Below, piece by piece: positions 8,373 through 16,517 of a DNA stretch of 64,000 nucleotides (position 1 is the stretch's first letter; each line of letters opens with the position of its first letter). The stretch is taken from the NCBI RefSeq assembly GCF_028209395.1, contig NZ_JAQLDQ010000006.1, forward strand, positions 39,840 to 103,839, written 5' to 3'. The notes under the pieces are model-generated. The model was not told where the DNA came from, searched no databases, and saw nothing but the letters and a program-made list of their open reading frames with translations. Both the position numbers and the translations under genes were made by a program. Source of the DNA: Collinsella aerofaciens (GTDB lineage Bacteria > Actinomycetota > Coriobacteriia > Coriobacteriales > Coriobacteriaceae).

Positions 8373-10217
8373 CTAACCCATGACTGATATGGCGAGCAGC
8401 ACCGCGGCGATGCAATACGCCACACACGAAATCATGACGGCAATGACGTTCATGGCGGTGCCCGACGTGTTGAGGTCATGCTCGTCACGCCAGAACAGCA
8501 CCATCAGGTAAATCACGGCGCTCATGTTGCCAACCAGGCAAATAATGGCAGCGATATTAAAGCACCCGGTAAAGAGCTGCTCCTCAAACATGGGCGCATC
8601 GAGGAACGCAGCGGTGCGCACCAGCTGGGCGCACAGGTAGGTCACGAGCGACAGAATCAGGCCCATGCCCGTGCTCTGGAAGAAGAACCCCAGATACGGC
8701 TTGGGCTCGTCGTCGTGACCGTCATACTCCAGGAAGTAGTTCTTGACGAACGACACCATGCGCGAGGCCGCCAGCAGCACGAGCGGCATGGCGCACATGG
8801 GGAACACCACCAGATGCGCGGAGCCGAGCGCCGTTCCCAGCACGGTCGCCATGATGCACGACGCGATGCCCCATACAACAACCCAGTACTGGCGATGCAC
8901 GAACCAGCTGAGCACGTTCGTCGAGTCGTCCGACGCGCTGTCGCCCGAGCCGACACCGGCGATCTGCAGGTCCTCCTGATGCTCCTCGGCGATAACGTCC
9001 ATGGCGTCGTCGAAGGTTACGATACCCAGGATATGACGGTTCTCGTCGCAGACGGGGATAGCGACCAGGTCGTACTTGGTCATCTCGTCCGTCACGTCTT
9101 CCTGGTCCTCGTCGGGCGACACGTAGACCAGGTCGCGATAGGCCAGCTGACCCAGCGTGGCGTCGCGGTCGGCTACGATCAGCGTGCGCAGCGAAAGCAC
9201 ACCGGTCAGCATGCCGCTCGGATCCTCGGTATAGACGTAGTAGACGCTCTCGAAGTCCTCGTCGAGCTCGCGAATCGCCTCGATGGCGTCACCGACCGTT
9301 GCCGTGGCGGGCAGGGAGACAAACTCCGAGGTCATGATGCGGCCGGCGGTGTTGTCCTCATACCCCAGCAGGTTACGAATCGCCTTCTCCTCCTTGACGC
9401 CCATCAGGCGCAGGAGCTTCTCGGCCTTCTCGTAATCAAGCTCGTCGATCAGGTCGGCAGCGTCGTCCGGGTCCATCATGGCCAGCATCGACGATGCGTC
9501 CGTGTCGGACAGGCCCTCGAGCATCTCGGTCATAAGCTCGTCGTCATCGAACTCCGAGATAGCTTCGGCTGCCTGGGCGGTATCGAGCTGCGCAAACACC
9601 TGCGCACGTAGGCGCGGGTCGAGCTGCTCGATAATGTCGGCGATGTCGGCAGGGTGCAGCTCGCCGAGCGTCTTGTGCGACACCGAGAGTTGGATGTTTT
9701 TAGTCGAGCGGTCGAGCAGGTCCATGTAGGACCAAGCGATGATGTCCTCGCTGAGCGGCTTGCCCAGGTGCTTCATAAAGCCCTCGACGACGTGCTCGAG
9801 TGCGGGGCTGATCGCGCGCAGCAGACCGCGGGCACCGACCTCGGCACCCAACAGGCGCAGCTGGTTTTCGCCCGACATGGAAAACTTGATGTCGTTGACG
9901 CGCACGACCTTCATGCCCTGCGTGTCGACGATCTGCTTATTGAGCACGTCGCGCGCCAGCAGGAGCTCGGTCGGCTGCAGGTACGAGAAGCGAATATTGG
10001 TGGCAGACGTGTTGAGATACACGCCCGTCTCGTCGATACGGTCGACCCATTTGCGCCAGCTGATCATAAACGGCGTCTTGCCGGGGCCGCGGAACGCGAG
10101 CGACGTCACGTGCGGAAAAACTTCGCCGGTAGCAATGCCAAAATCGTTGACCACGCCGAGCTTTTCGCCGTCGACGTCCAAGACCGGCAATTTGAGCATC
10201 TCACTCAGATAATTCAA
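8373..10217 (-). CDS. PRC-barrel / MgtE-N / CBS membrane protein, probable Mg2+ sensor or transporter
   Basis: 614 residues, longer than a typical MgtE (about 450). Two PRC-barrel-like segments come first (LKLPVLDVDGEKLGVVNDF; LNKQIVDTQGMKVVRVNDI). Then comes an MgtE-N superhelix (HPADIADIIEQLDP...MMDPDDAADLIDEL), a CBS pair beginning IMTSEFVSLP, and about five membrane helices. The acidic N/CBS region is the Mg2+ sensor of MgtE channels. I could not see the conserved MgtE pore sequence (GN.G.Q type) in the membrane part, so it may gate or partner the NRMT gene 8 bases downstream. The start is TTG at 10217, which keeps the PRC-barrel intact; an ATG at 10199 is the alternative. Confidence 0.75.
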   Translation of the reverse strand: MNYLSEMLKLPVLDVDGEKLGVVNDFGIATGEVFPHVTSLAFRGPGKTPFMISWRKWVDRIDETGVYLNTSATNIRFSYLQPTELLLARDVLNKQIVDTQGMKVVRVNDIKFSMSGENQLRLLGAEVGARGLLRAISPALEHVVEGFMKHLGKPLSEDIIAWSYMDLLDRSTKNIQLSVSHKTLGELHPADIADIIEQLDPRLRAQVFAQLDTAQAAEAISEFDDDELMTEMLEGLSDTDASSMLAMMDPDDAADLIDELDYEKAEKLLRLMGVKEEKAIRNLLGYEDNTAGRIMTSEFVSLPATATVGDAIEAIRELDEDFESVYYVYTEDPSGMLTGVLSLRTLIVADRDATLGQLAYRDLVYVSPDEDQEDVTDEMTKYDLVAIPVCDENRHILGIVTFDDAMDVIAEEHQEDLQIAGVGSGDSASDDSTNVLSWFVHRQYWVVVWGIASCIMATVLGTALGSAHLVVFPMCAMPLVLLAASRMVSFVKNYFLEYDGHDDEPKPYLGFFFQSTGMGLILSLVTYLCAQLVRTAAFLDAPMFEEQLFTGCFNIAAIICLVGNMSAVIYLMVLFWRDEHDLNTSGTAMNVIAVMISCVAYCIAAVLLAISVMG

Positions 10218-10233
10218 TGGTGCTCCCCATCAT
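10201..10233 (-). CDS. Candidate 10-residue leader peptide (MMGSTIELSE)
   Basis: ATG at 10233 is preceded by a near-ideal GGAGG-AATA ribosome site, better than that of the following gene. The frame runs 10 codons to a TGA (10203-10201). It overlaps the TTG start of the MgtE-like gene and stops one base before that gene's next in-frame ATG (10199). This could couple or attenuate translation, but it is too short to judge by coding signal. Confidence 0.25.
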   Translation of the reverse strand: MMGSTIELSE

Positions 10234-10240
10234 TATTCCT

Positions 10241-10376
10241 CCGGACGCGGCCGCGCGTGCGGCGTCCGGGGGCTTCTGGATATGTATACGCATGCGCGGG
10301 CGGCACGCCGCTCGACGCTTACACCCCGTGCATGCGCAAAAAGCACCTGCATGGGGTCATCGACTGTATGGTCGAG
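10241..10376 (-). promoter_or_regulatory. Possible structured 5' leader of the Mg2+ transport operon
   Basis: Three hairpins lie before the MgtE-like gene: TCGAC/GTCGA (10360-10375), an imperfect 14-bp stem at 10324-10356, and CCGGACGC/GCGTCCGG (10241-10269). The last one abuts the GGAGG ribosome site of the leader frame. The arrangement suits regulated translation, but I could not match the M-box riboswitch consensus. The rest of 10218-10545 holds no gene apart from the REP-like piece at its end. Confidence 0.35.
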
Positions 10377-10512
10377 GTTTGGATTTCACCTGTAACCTTT
10401 CTCTTGACCCTCATTAACCGCAGTAACTATAGCATCAGCATCGCCCTGCGGCATCGAATTTATGCGCTGCACATTGCAGGCATACCAAACGCTGACGTAT
10501 CCGTGACATAGC

Positions 10513-10545
10513 CCTTGGGGACGTTCTTAAACGACTACCCAATGA
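10513..10545. repeat. REP-like repeat abutting the deacetylase stop codon
   Basis: TTGGGGACGTTCTTAAACGA followed by CTACCCAATGA. Read on the minus strand it begins immediately after the TAG of the gene ending at 10546 (GAGTAG then TCATTGGG), exactly as at 19021. Confidence 0.65.
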
Positions 10546-11952
10546 CTACTCTGTGGTGTCATCGTCCTCGGCAAGTTGGGGGAACACGGCGTCCTTGGGC
10601 ATGGTGACCTTCGTCAGCGAGGTGAGCTTTTTGCTGAGCGATGTGTCCGTCTTGACCAGGTCGCTGAGCGTCACGATCTTGTATCCGTCGGCGACAAGAC
10701 CGTCGATAATCTGCGGCAGCGCCTCGAGCGTCTGCTCGGCGCATTCGTCTCTATCGGTGAGCAGCACGATATTGCCCGGCGTCACCGAATCGAGCACCGT
10801 TGAGACCTGCTCGTCGGCACCGTTGAGCAGCCAGTCGCCCGAGTCAATATTCCACGAGACCACGGCGGAGACCAGGTCCATCGCATCAATCCAGTTTTGC
10901 TCGTCAAAGGCAGCGTAGGGAGCACGCAGCAGCATCGTCTTCACGCCGGTCGCCGACTTAATCGCATCGGTGCCTTTCGTGATCTGTTCGCGTACCGTCT
11001 CACGGTCCTGACCCTTGAGCGAATCGTCGCTGTAGCTGTTGGATCCGATCTCGCACCCGGCATCGACAATCGCCTTGGCCGTGGCAGGCGAGGCCTCGGC
11101 CGCATCGCCCGAAAGGAAGAACGTCGCGGTAACGCCCTTTTCCTTGAGCACCTGCAAGATCTGTTTGGTGGCGCCGCTCGGACCCTCGTCAAACGTCAGC
11201 GCCACGTACTTTTTGTTGCCCTTGGGCGCCACGCTGGCGCACGCAACGACGCAATCGGTGGCGGGCACAACCTCGCCGCGGTCCTGCGTCTTGCCCGACT
11301 GCTCACCAACCCACACCTCGGAGCGGCCCTGGACACCCCATGTCTGCACATACTCGATAGCGCCCGTGCCCTCGACCTTGAGCTTGGGCTCGATAACCGT
11401 AGCCTGAACCTCGTGCTTCTCGTAGGTGTTACGGCCATCCTTGACCGTCACCTTCTCGCCGCCCTCAAGTTCGCGGCTATCCCATTTGCCCTGTTTTATG
11501 CGCTTGCCGTCCACCTTAACCGACAGCTTTTCGCCGCCATGGCGCTTGAGCACGCTGTCATCGACGGCCAGCAGGTCGCCTGCGTCGTAGGTATCGGTCA
11601 ACTCCTGGTCGTCGATGAGATTCTGCAGCGTAGAGCCCACGCGCACCGCGGTCTTTTGCCCGTTAAGTTCCACGTCCACGCTGCGGTTGACGTAGCCCAC
11701 GACGGCAGCGATAAACAGCACGAGCGCACAGCCCACGGCAATGAGCGCATAGGGCAGACGGGACGGTCGGCGCGGCGAGCGCCCGTTGCCGATGCGCGCG
11801 CTGCGGTCGCTAAACCCGCGGCTATGGTTGAGGTACATCGCGCCGGGCTTACGGCGGCGACGGCGCTGACCGCTGGGCAGCTGCCCCAGGTCGCGGCGCG
11901 CCGTCGGACGCGCACCCGAACGCCCGTTTAAGTTGGATCCGTTTTGGCGCAT
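10546..11952 (-). CDS. Membrane-anchored polysaccharide deacetylase-like protein, probably inactive
   Basis: 468 residues. A basic cytoplasmic tail, one membrane anchor (about residues 67-90), then two ubiquitin/G5-like segments (VDVELNGQKTAVRVGSTLQN; KRIKQGKWD). A NodB homology domain follows from about residue 235. The five NodB motifs are: TFDEGP (normally TFDDGP), GSNSYSDD (normally [S/T]HxxxxH, both His missing), RAPY (kept), SGDW (kept), and VLLTD (normally LLHD, His missing). The metal ligands are therefore lost. The fold may bind peptidoglycan or glycan without hydrolysing N-acetyl groups. The start at 11952 follows GGGGGAGGG. Fold certain, loss of catalysis inferred from motifs. Confidence 0.85.
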   Translation of the reverse strand: MRQNGSNLNGRSGARPTARRDLGQLPSGQRRRRRKPGAMYLNHSRGFSDRSARIGNGRSPRRPSRLPYALIAVGCALVLFIAAVVGYVNRSVDVELNGQKTAVRVGSTLQNLIDDQELTDTYDAGDLLAVDDSVLKRHGGEKLSVKVDGKRIKQGKWDSRELEGGEKVTVKDGRNTYEKHEVQATVIEPKLKVEGTGAIEYVQTWGVQGRSEVWVGEQSGKTQDRGEVVPATDCVVACASVAPKGNKKYVALTFDEGPSGATKQILQVLKEKGVTATFFLSGDAAEASPATAKAIVDAGCEIGSNSYSDDSLKGQDRETVREQITKGTDAIKSATGVKTMLLRAPYAAFDEQNWIDAMDLVSAVVSWNIDSGDWLLNGADEQVSTVLDSVTPGNIVLLTDRDECAEQTLEALPQIIDGLVADGYKIVTLSDLVKTDTSLSKKLTSLTKVTMPKDAVFPQLAEDDDTTE

Positions 11953-11973
11953 GTGCCCTCCCCCATAAACACA

Positions 11974-12003
11974 GCAAGCCGGAGCAACAGGTCTCCGGCT
12001 TGC
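11974..12003 (-). terminator. Hairpin terminator after the PRC-barrel gene
   Basis: Perfect 11-bp stem GCAAGCCGGAG (11974-11984) / CTCCGGCTTGC (11993-12003). Only a weak T-rich tail (TGTGTTTAT) follows on the minus strand. Confidence 0.6.
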
Positions 12004-12024
12004 CTCCCATCATTTGGTACGTCG

Positions 12025-12780
12025 CTATTTTGTAGCTTTTGACGAGCCTCCGCTCGCCTTTTGGTATTCGTCCTTAAAGGCCTTGAACATGCCGCGCGTC
12101 TTGCCGAGCTGCTTGCCCAGTGCGCGACTGCCTTTGTCCACGGCGACCGATCCCTTGTCGTCGAGCACCTTGGCGCCCTTTTTGACCTTGTCGCCCACCA
12201 CGACGCTGGCCTCGGCGGCCTTGGCGGCCGCACCGCCCGAATACCCAAGCGACTTGACCTCGTCCGAGACGACCATCGCACCGTTCTCGTAGCCGCGTAG
12301 CATCGTCGGCGGCACCTGCGTGTCACCAACCAAAACACTCGAAGCAGCACCGGCGGTCACATAGAATGCCTGCACGATGCCCGAACGTGGCTTGAACTCA
12401 ACGTCCGAGCAATAGCCCACGACGTCGCCCGATTCCGTGCGCACGTCCATACCGACCCAGATGATGCAATCGTCCAGGTTGATGTCGAGGCGCTTGGCGG
12501 CGGCGGCATCGTACGTGTCCTTGACGTCATCGACCGCAATGGCGCCCTCGTAGACACCAATGGCGTCGAGCGCTACGAATCGATCGGGACGCTCGATCAT
12601 GCCCGCGATATCGGACTGGCGGACCATAAAGCCGACCACGCGCGTACCGCCCGGGGTAAAGACCGGAAAGTGAATCTTTCCGAGCTTTTTAGGGCTGCGC
12701 GGCGTGCCGTCCTTTTTGGTGCGCTTGTCCTCGGTAGGCTTGCGATAGATCTTGGCGCCGACAAAATCCCCGGCGCGCAT
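12025..12780 (-). CDS. PRC-barrel domain protein
   Basis: 251 residues, no signal peptide or membrane helix. Two PRC-barrel-like modules are visible: LGKIHFPVFTPGGTRVVGFM near residue 35, and IIWVGMDVRTESGDVVGYCS near residue 105. A Lys/Ala/Gly-rich C-terminal tail (about residues 180-251) contains two similar lysine-rich runs. PRC-barrels mediate protein or RNA contacts; no enzyme motif is seen. Its ATG overlaps the stop of the YtxH-like gene by one base (TAATG), so the two are translationally coupled. The same fold opens the MgtE-like protein 2 kb away. Function unknown. Confidence 0.7.
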   Translation of the reverse strand: MRAGDFVGAKIYRKPTEDKRTKKDGTPRSPKKLGKIHFPVFTPGGTRVVGFMVRQSDIAGMIERPDRFVALDAIGVYEGAIAVDDVKDTYDAAAAKRLDINLDDCIIWVGMDVRTESGDVVGYCSDVEFKPRSGIVQAFYVTAGAASSVLVGDTQVPPTMLRGYENGAMVVSDEVKSLGYSGGAAAKAAEASVVVGDKVKKGAKVLDDKGSVAVDKGSRALGKQLGKTRGMFKAFKDEYQKASGGSSKATK

Positions 12781-13169
12781 TATGCCTCGGTCGAGGGCTC
12801 CGCAGCCTCGGTATCAGCCTCGACGGCGTTCTCGACCACGACGTCGGCGGCAGGCGTCACGTTGCCGCCCGAAATGGCGTCGTTGAGTTGCTCGCGCAGC
12901 TGGTCCATGCGCTCGCGGGCCAGGTCGACCTTGGCGCGCAGGTCGTCGGTCTTGGCGTCGACCATCGGGCCAAAGTCATTCACCGCAGCACGGGCCTCCT
13001 CGGCGCTGTGCTCGTAGGTGTCGCGCATATTGTCCCAGGCGTCATTGGCGATATCGGCAGCCATGGCGCGGGTCTCGGCGCCCGAGCGCGGGGCCAGAGC
13101 AACGCCGACAATAGCGCCGGCAGCGGCACCAAAAAGTGCGCCGGAGACAAAGCTGAAAGTCTTACCCAT
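12780..13169 (-). CDS. YtxH-like small membrane-associated protein
   Basis: 129 residues. The N-terminal glycine/alanine-rich membrane segment FSFVSGALFGAAAGAIVGVA followed by LAPRSGAETR is diagnostic of the YtxH family (Gly-zipper helix, then APxSGxETR). The remainder is an amphipathic, probably coiled-coil region (LRAKVDLARERMDQLREQL) with an acidic Ala/Glu tail. Family members are stress-associated and of unknown biochemical function. I chose ATG 13169, seven bases after GGAGAGG; an in-frame ATG two codons earlier is too close to the ribosome site. It is translationally coupled to the PRC-barrel gene. Confidence 0.75.
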   Translation of the reverse strand: MGKTFSFVSGALFGAAAGAIVGVALAPRSGAETRAMAADIANDAWDNMRDTYEHSAEEARAAVNDFGPMVDAKTDDLRAKVDLARERMDQLREQLNDAISGGNVTPAADVVVENAVEADTEAAEPSTEA

Positions 13170-13305
13170 GATCATTCCTCTCCTGCGGGCACGTCGGTGC
13201 CCACCGTTTGAATGCTGTCCATTATACCCGCAGCGCATCGCTTGCCGCTCCGCTCATCTGCGTACGGCAAAGGCGCAGGTACGTGATGGTGATAAACGCG
13301 TAGGC

Positions 13306-14139
13306 CTACTCCTGGGGCATAGCCGGCATGGCCACCGTGGCACCCGGGTCCTCGCCGGCGCCGTCCACGAGCGGCAGGCCGCCCTCATGCGCAGGTCCTA
13401 CCGGAACCGTCGCCGCACCGCCAAAGACGGCAGCGGAGGCCTCGTGGTTCTCGGCAACCGCGCCCTCGGTATCAATCGCCACCTGGGGCTCGTCGTCAAA
13501 GTTGGGGACGCCCTGGGGCTCGGTGGGAACGGGCTCGGCGGTCGCATCGGCAACGGGCTCGGCGTCGACCGGCACATCGCCCTCGTCAGCGCCCTCGTCC
13601 TCGGCAGCATCTTCGCCGTTCGCAGCGGCGACGGCCTCGTGAGGATCCTTGCCCTCGGCCTCGGCGCGCATGCCCAGCACCAGGTTGCGCAGGCCCGCGA
13701 CCGTGCCTTCCACGTCGGGGGCAGGCTGGTCGGCGTGCAGGTACGCCCAGTCCATCATAAAGGTGGCCGACGACAGCGCACCGATGGCCAGTGCGTCGTC
13801 GGGGCACGAAAGCTCGACCTCAAAGACACGCTCGTCATGCTCGCTTACGCGCGTGCGGCCGCACGAGATGCTACCGGCAAGACCGGTCTCGTTCATGAGC
13901 TCGACCGTCACGTGCTCCAGCAGGTGGCAGAGCTCGGTCTGACCCATGCAGTCCTGGAACTCGCGGCCGGAATCGCCCAGGCACAGGTGCTTGGCAATCG
14001 CCGGCACCAGGTAGTACACGCGCGCCGTGGCCTCGATATCCTCCGAGGTCATGAGCGGCATGCCGGGGTTCACCAGCACGTGCGCGCAGATCTTGTCCTC
14101 GCTGACGGTGACCTTAAGGATGTTGAACAGGCCTGCCAT
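13306..14139 (-). CDS. Stand-alone cyanophycin-synthetase N-domain-like metallohydrolase candidate
   Basis: 277 residues. Residues 70-105 read LCHLLEHVTVELMNETG then SCGRTR. This matches the N-domain of cyanophycin synthetase CphA, which has HxxEHxxxE followed by GRTR. Here the motif is H72, E75, H76, E80. In CphA this domain is a zinc-peptidase-like site that trims cyanophycin to make primers. An upstream stretch LVPAIAKHLCLGD also fits the CphA pattern. The ATP-grasp and Mur-ligase domains are absent. Residues about 160-277 are a disordered Ala/Glu/Pro tail. The gene lies 24 bases after corC on the same strand. Substrate unknown; hydrolase activity is inference. Confidence 0.65.
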   Translation of the reverse strand: MAGLFNILKVTVSEDKICAHVLVNPGMPLMTSEDIEATARVYYLVPAIAKHLCLGDSGREFQDCMGQTELCHLLEHVTVELMNETGLAGSISCGRTRVSEHDERVFEVELSCPDDALAIGALSSATFMMDWAYLHADQPAPDVEGTVAGLRNLVLGMRAEAEGKDPHEAVAAANGEDAAEDEGADEGDVPVDAEPVADATAEPVPTEPQGVPNFDDEPQVAIDTEGAVAENHEASAAVFGGAATVPVGPAHEGGLPLVDGAGEDPGATVAMPAMPQE

Positions 14140-14163
14140 AACTCTCCCCTACTCTTCCTTGTC

Positions 14164-15537
14164 CTACTCGTCGCCGTCGTGCGGATTCGCGGAACCCGCA
14201 CCCGACGTCGTCGGCTCGTCTACCGAAGACTCGGAATCCTTCTTATCGGTTTCGGCCGGAGCGATCACGCGAATGAGCGAGATGCGCTGGCCACGCATCG
14301 ACTGCACTTTAAACTTGTACCCCGCGACCTCAAACACCTCTCCGATGTCGGGCACCGAGTCGCAAAGCTCCAAAATCCAGCCGGCGATGGTCTCATAATC
14401 ATCGCTTTCCTCAAGCGGCCAACCAAGCTCAATCGCGTCATCGCACGAAAAACGCCCATCAACGAGCCACTCGCGGCGCGAAAGGCGCGTGAGGTACTTG
14501 TTGTCGGGGTCGAACTCGTCCTCGATCTCGCCCACGATCTCCTCGACGATGTCCTCGATGGTGATGATGCCGGCCGTGCCGCCGTACTCATCCACGACGA
14601 CCACGATCTGGTCGTGCGAGGTCTGCATCTCGGACAGCAGCGGCAGGATGTCCTTGGTGTCGGGCACAAAGGTGGCGTCGCGCAAAAAGCCGGCGATGGG
14701 CTGGTCGCCCTTGCCGTCGAGCGCGGGCTGGATCAGGTCCTTGATGTGCGCGATGCCCGCGACGTTGTCGGGGTCCTCGTGATAGACGGGGATGCGGCTG
14801 AAGCCGGTCTGGCGCATGGTGGATAGCACGCTGGCGACCGTCTCGTCGTCCTCGCACATGGTGGTGTCCACGCGCGGCACCATGACCTCGCGGGCAACGG
14901 TGTCGCCCAGGTCAAAGATCTCGTGGATCATGCGCTTTTCCTCGTCGAGCAGGTCGTCCTGCTCCGAGACCATGTACTTGATCTCTTCTTCCGAGACGTT
15001 CTGACGGTCGTCGGCACTCTTGATACGCAAGATGCGGGCCAGGCCATCGGAGCAAGCGCCAGTCAGCCACACGAGCGGACGGGCGATCTTCTGGAACACG
15101 GAAAGCGGGCCCACGACCTGCTTGGACACGCCCTCGGCATTGGCCAGGCCGATGCGCTTGGGGACGAGCTCGCCGATCACGATGGACACGAAGGCGACCG
15201 CGACGGTGATGATGACCGGCGCCAGGCCGCGCGCGATGGCGGAGAGCGGCGCGATGCCAAAGCTCATGAGCCACGTGGCAAGCGGGTCGGACAGACTCGT
15301 CGAGGCGACGGCGGACGAGGCGAAGCCCACGAGCGTGATGGCGACCTGGATGGTGGCGAGCAGCTGGTCGGAGTCGGCGGCCAGCTTAATGGCACGCTCG
15401 GCGCGCTTGTCGCCTTCCTCGGCCTCATGCTCCAGCACGGCGCGCTTGGCCGTGGTGAGCGCCATCTCGGACATAGAGAAGTAGCCGTTGATGAGGGTCA
15501 AAACGAGGGTAGTGATAAGGGAGATGGTTATGTCCAT
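14164..15537 (-). CDS. CorC/HlyC (CNNM-like) family transporter with CBS domains
   Basis: 457 residues. A DUF21/CNNM membrane domain (residues 1-190, four helices, starting ITISLITTLVLTLINGYFSM) is followed by a CBS pair (about 205-330, with EVMVPRVDTTMCEDDETVAS). Next is the CorC_HlyC C-terminal domain (about 350-430), ending in an acidic tail. EYGGTAGIITIEDIVEEIVG is the classic CBS-linked motif. The family exports or senses Mg2+ and related divalent cations. With the NRMT/MgtE-like pair 5 kb away, this is the third Mg2+-linked gene in the region. The ATG at 15537 has only a distant GGAGG upstream, so the start is slightly uncertain. Confidence 0.9.
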   Translation of the reverse strand: MDITISLITTLVLTLINGYFSMSEMALTTAKRAVLEHEAEEGDKRAERAIKLAADSDQLLATIQVAITLVGFASSAVASTSLSDPLATWLMSFGIAPLSAIARGLAPVIITVAVAFVSIVIGELVPKRIGLANAEGVSKQVVGPLSVFQKIARPLVWLTGACSDGLARILRIKSADDRQNVSEEEIKYMVSEQDDLLDEEKRMIHEIFDLGDTVAREVMVPRVDTTMCEDDETVASVLSTMRQTGFSRIPVYHEDPDNVAGIAHIKDLIQPALDGKGDQPIAGFLRDATFVPDTKDILPLLSEMQTSHDQIVVVVDEYGGTAGIITIEDIVEEIVGEIEDEFDPDNKYLTRLSRREWLVDGRFSCDDAIELGWPLEESDDYETIAGWILELCDSVPDIGEVFEVAGYKFKVQSMRGQRISLIRVIAPAETDKKDSESSVDEPTTSGAGSANPHDGDE

Positions 15538-15647
15538 CGGGAGTTTCTCGAACCTCCAAGATTCGGGACGTCAGGTCAAAACGTTGATGACGGATACGGC
15601 AATTGCACCGGCGCCCAAACGAGGACGCGGGCGCGCAGGCGCGGTCG

Positions 15648-16331
15648 CTAGATTACGAAGAGAATCACCGCCATGAACTGGAAGATGCTGCCGGCGAGCA
15701 CCCACAGGTGAAACACACTATGCAGATAGCGCACGTTTTTGGCGATGTAGAACGGCACGCCCACGGTATAGCACACGCCGCCGACAGCGAGCAGGGCAAG
15801 TGCCACGGGGTTGAGCAGCGACACGAGCTCGGGCAGCTTAAAGACAACGAGCCAGCCCATCAGCAGGTAGACCAGGCCGCTTACCCAGTGCGGCTGGCGC
15901 TCGCGCATAAAGCACTCGAGGGCGATGCCGATAATGGCGATGGCCCATACGGCGAAGAACAGCGCAGCGCCGCCGTCGTTTGCGAGCGTGATGAGGCAAA
16001 ACGGCGTATAGCTGCCGGCTATGAGCAGGTAGATGCAGCTGTGGTCGATGATGCGAAACACGCGCTTGGCGCGCGCGGGTTGAATCGCATGGTAGAGCGT
16101 GGAGGCTAGGTATTCGAGGATGATGCTGACGCCATAGACAATTGCCGCGGCCATGTGGGCCGGGCCACCGCCGCGCAGTGCAGCGAATACGATCAGGAGC
16201 ACCAGACCCGCAATACCCAGCAAGCAGCCGACACCATGGGTGACGGAGTTCATAATCTCCTCGCCCACCGTGTAGTGCGGAACGGCCGCGGCCTTGGGTC
16301 GCGGCTTGGAACTGTCGCTCGAATCGGACAT
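15648..16331 (-). CDS. Hemolysin III / YqfA-family membrane protein
   Basis: 227 residues with seven predicted membrane helices, as expected for the hemolysin III (PAQR-like, CREST) family. Conserved features are HYTVGEEIMNSVTHGVGCLL at the N-terminus, STLYHAI, IDHSCIYLLIAGSYTPF and SVFHLWVLAGS. The histidines of the last three form the presumed zinc/hydrolase site. The cellular role in bacteria is unclear; membrane-homeostasis and ceramidase-like activity are proposed for relatives. I chose ATG 16331, eleven bases after GGAGG; a TTG six codons upstream would have no proper ribosome site. It is divergent from the alpha/beta hydrolase gene. Confidence 0.9.
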   Translation of the reverse strand: MSDSSDSSKPRPKAAAVPHYTVGEEIMNSVTHGVGCLLGIAGLVLLIVFAALRGGGPAHMAAAIVYGVSIILEYLASTLYHAIQPARAKRVFRIIDHSCIYLLIAGSYTPFCLITLANDGGAALFFAVWAIAIIGIALECFMRERQPHWVSGLVYLLMGWLVVFKLPELVSLLNPVALALLAVGGVCYTVGVPFYIAKNVRYLHSVFHLWVLAGSIFQFMAVILFVI

Positions 16332-16439
16332 GCCGGTTACATCCTCCAACGTAAAGAGTTCTCAACACTATATCAAAGCGTCTGGGTGCGTGCGAAATTT
16401 GCACCATACGTGACCCTTTGTTTACCCATTCTTTGCCTG

Positions 16440-16468
16440 TTGACGCATCAACGGTGAACGTCCATAAT
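16440..16468 (+). promoter_or_regulatory. Sigma-70-type promoter of the alpha/beta hydrolase gene
   Basis: TTGACG (16440-16445), 17-base spacer, CATAAT (16463-16468). GATGT-ATTA-ACATC dyad symmetry (about 16487-16499) follows, between promoter and gene, and could be an operator. Confidence 0.65.
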
Positions 16469-16517
16469 GCGCTTGCATTAAATGTTGATGTATTAACATC
16501 TTATAGGAAAGCTTCTT

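Noticed and set aside
10241..10450. M-box (ykoK) Mg2+ riboswitch upstream of the MgtE-like gene
   Set aside because: I compared the leader by eye with the M-box consensus and found only short fragments (AGGTGA); the conserved internal-loop sequences are absent. An Infernal search with RF00380 would settle it.
13306..14139. Full cyanophycin synthetase
   Set aside because: Only the N-domain motifs are present; there is no ATP-grasp or Mur-ligase sequence in this gene or its neighbours.
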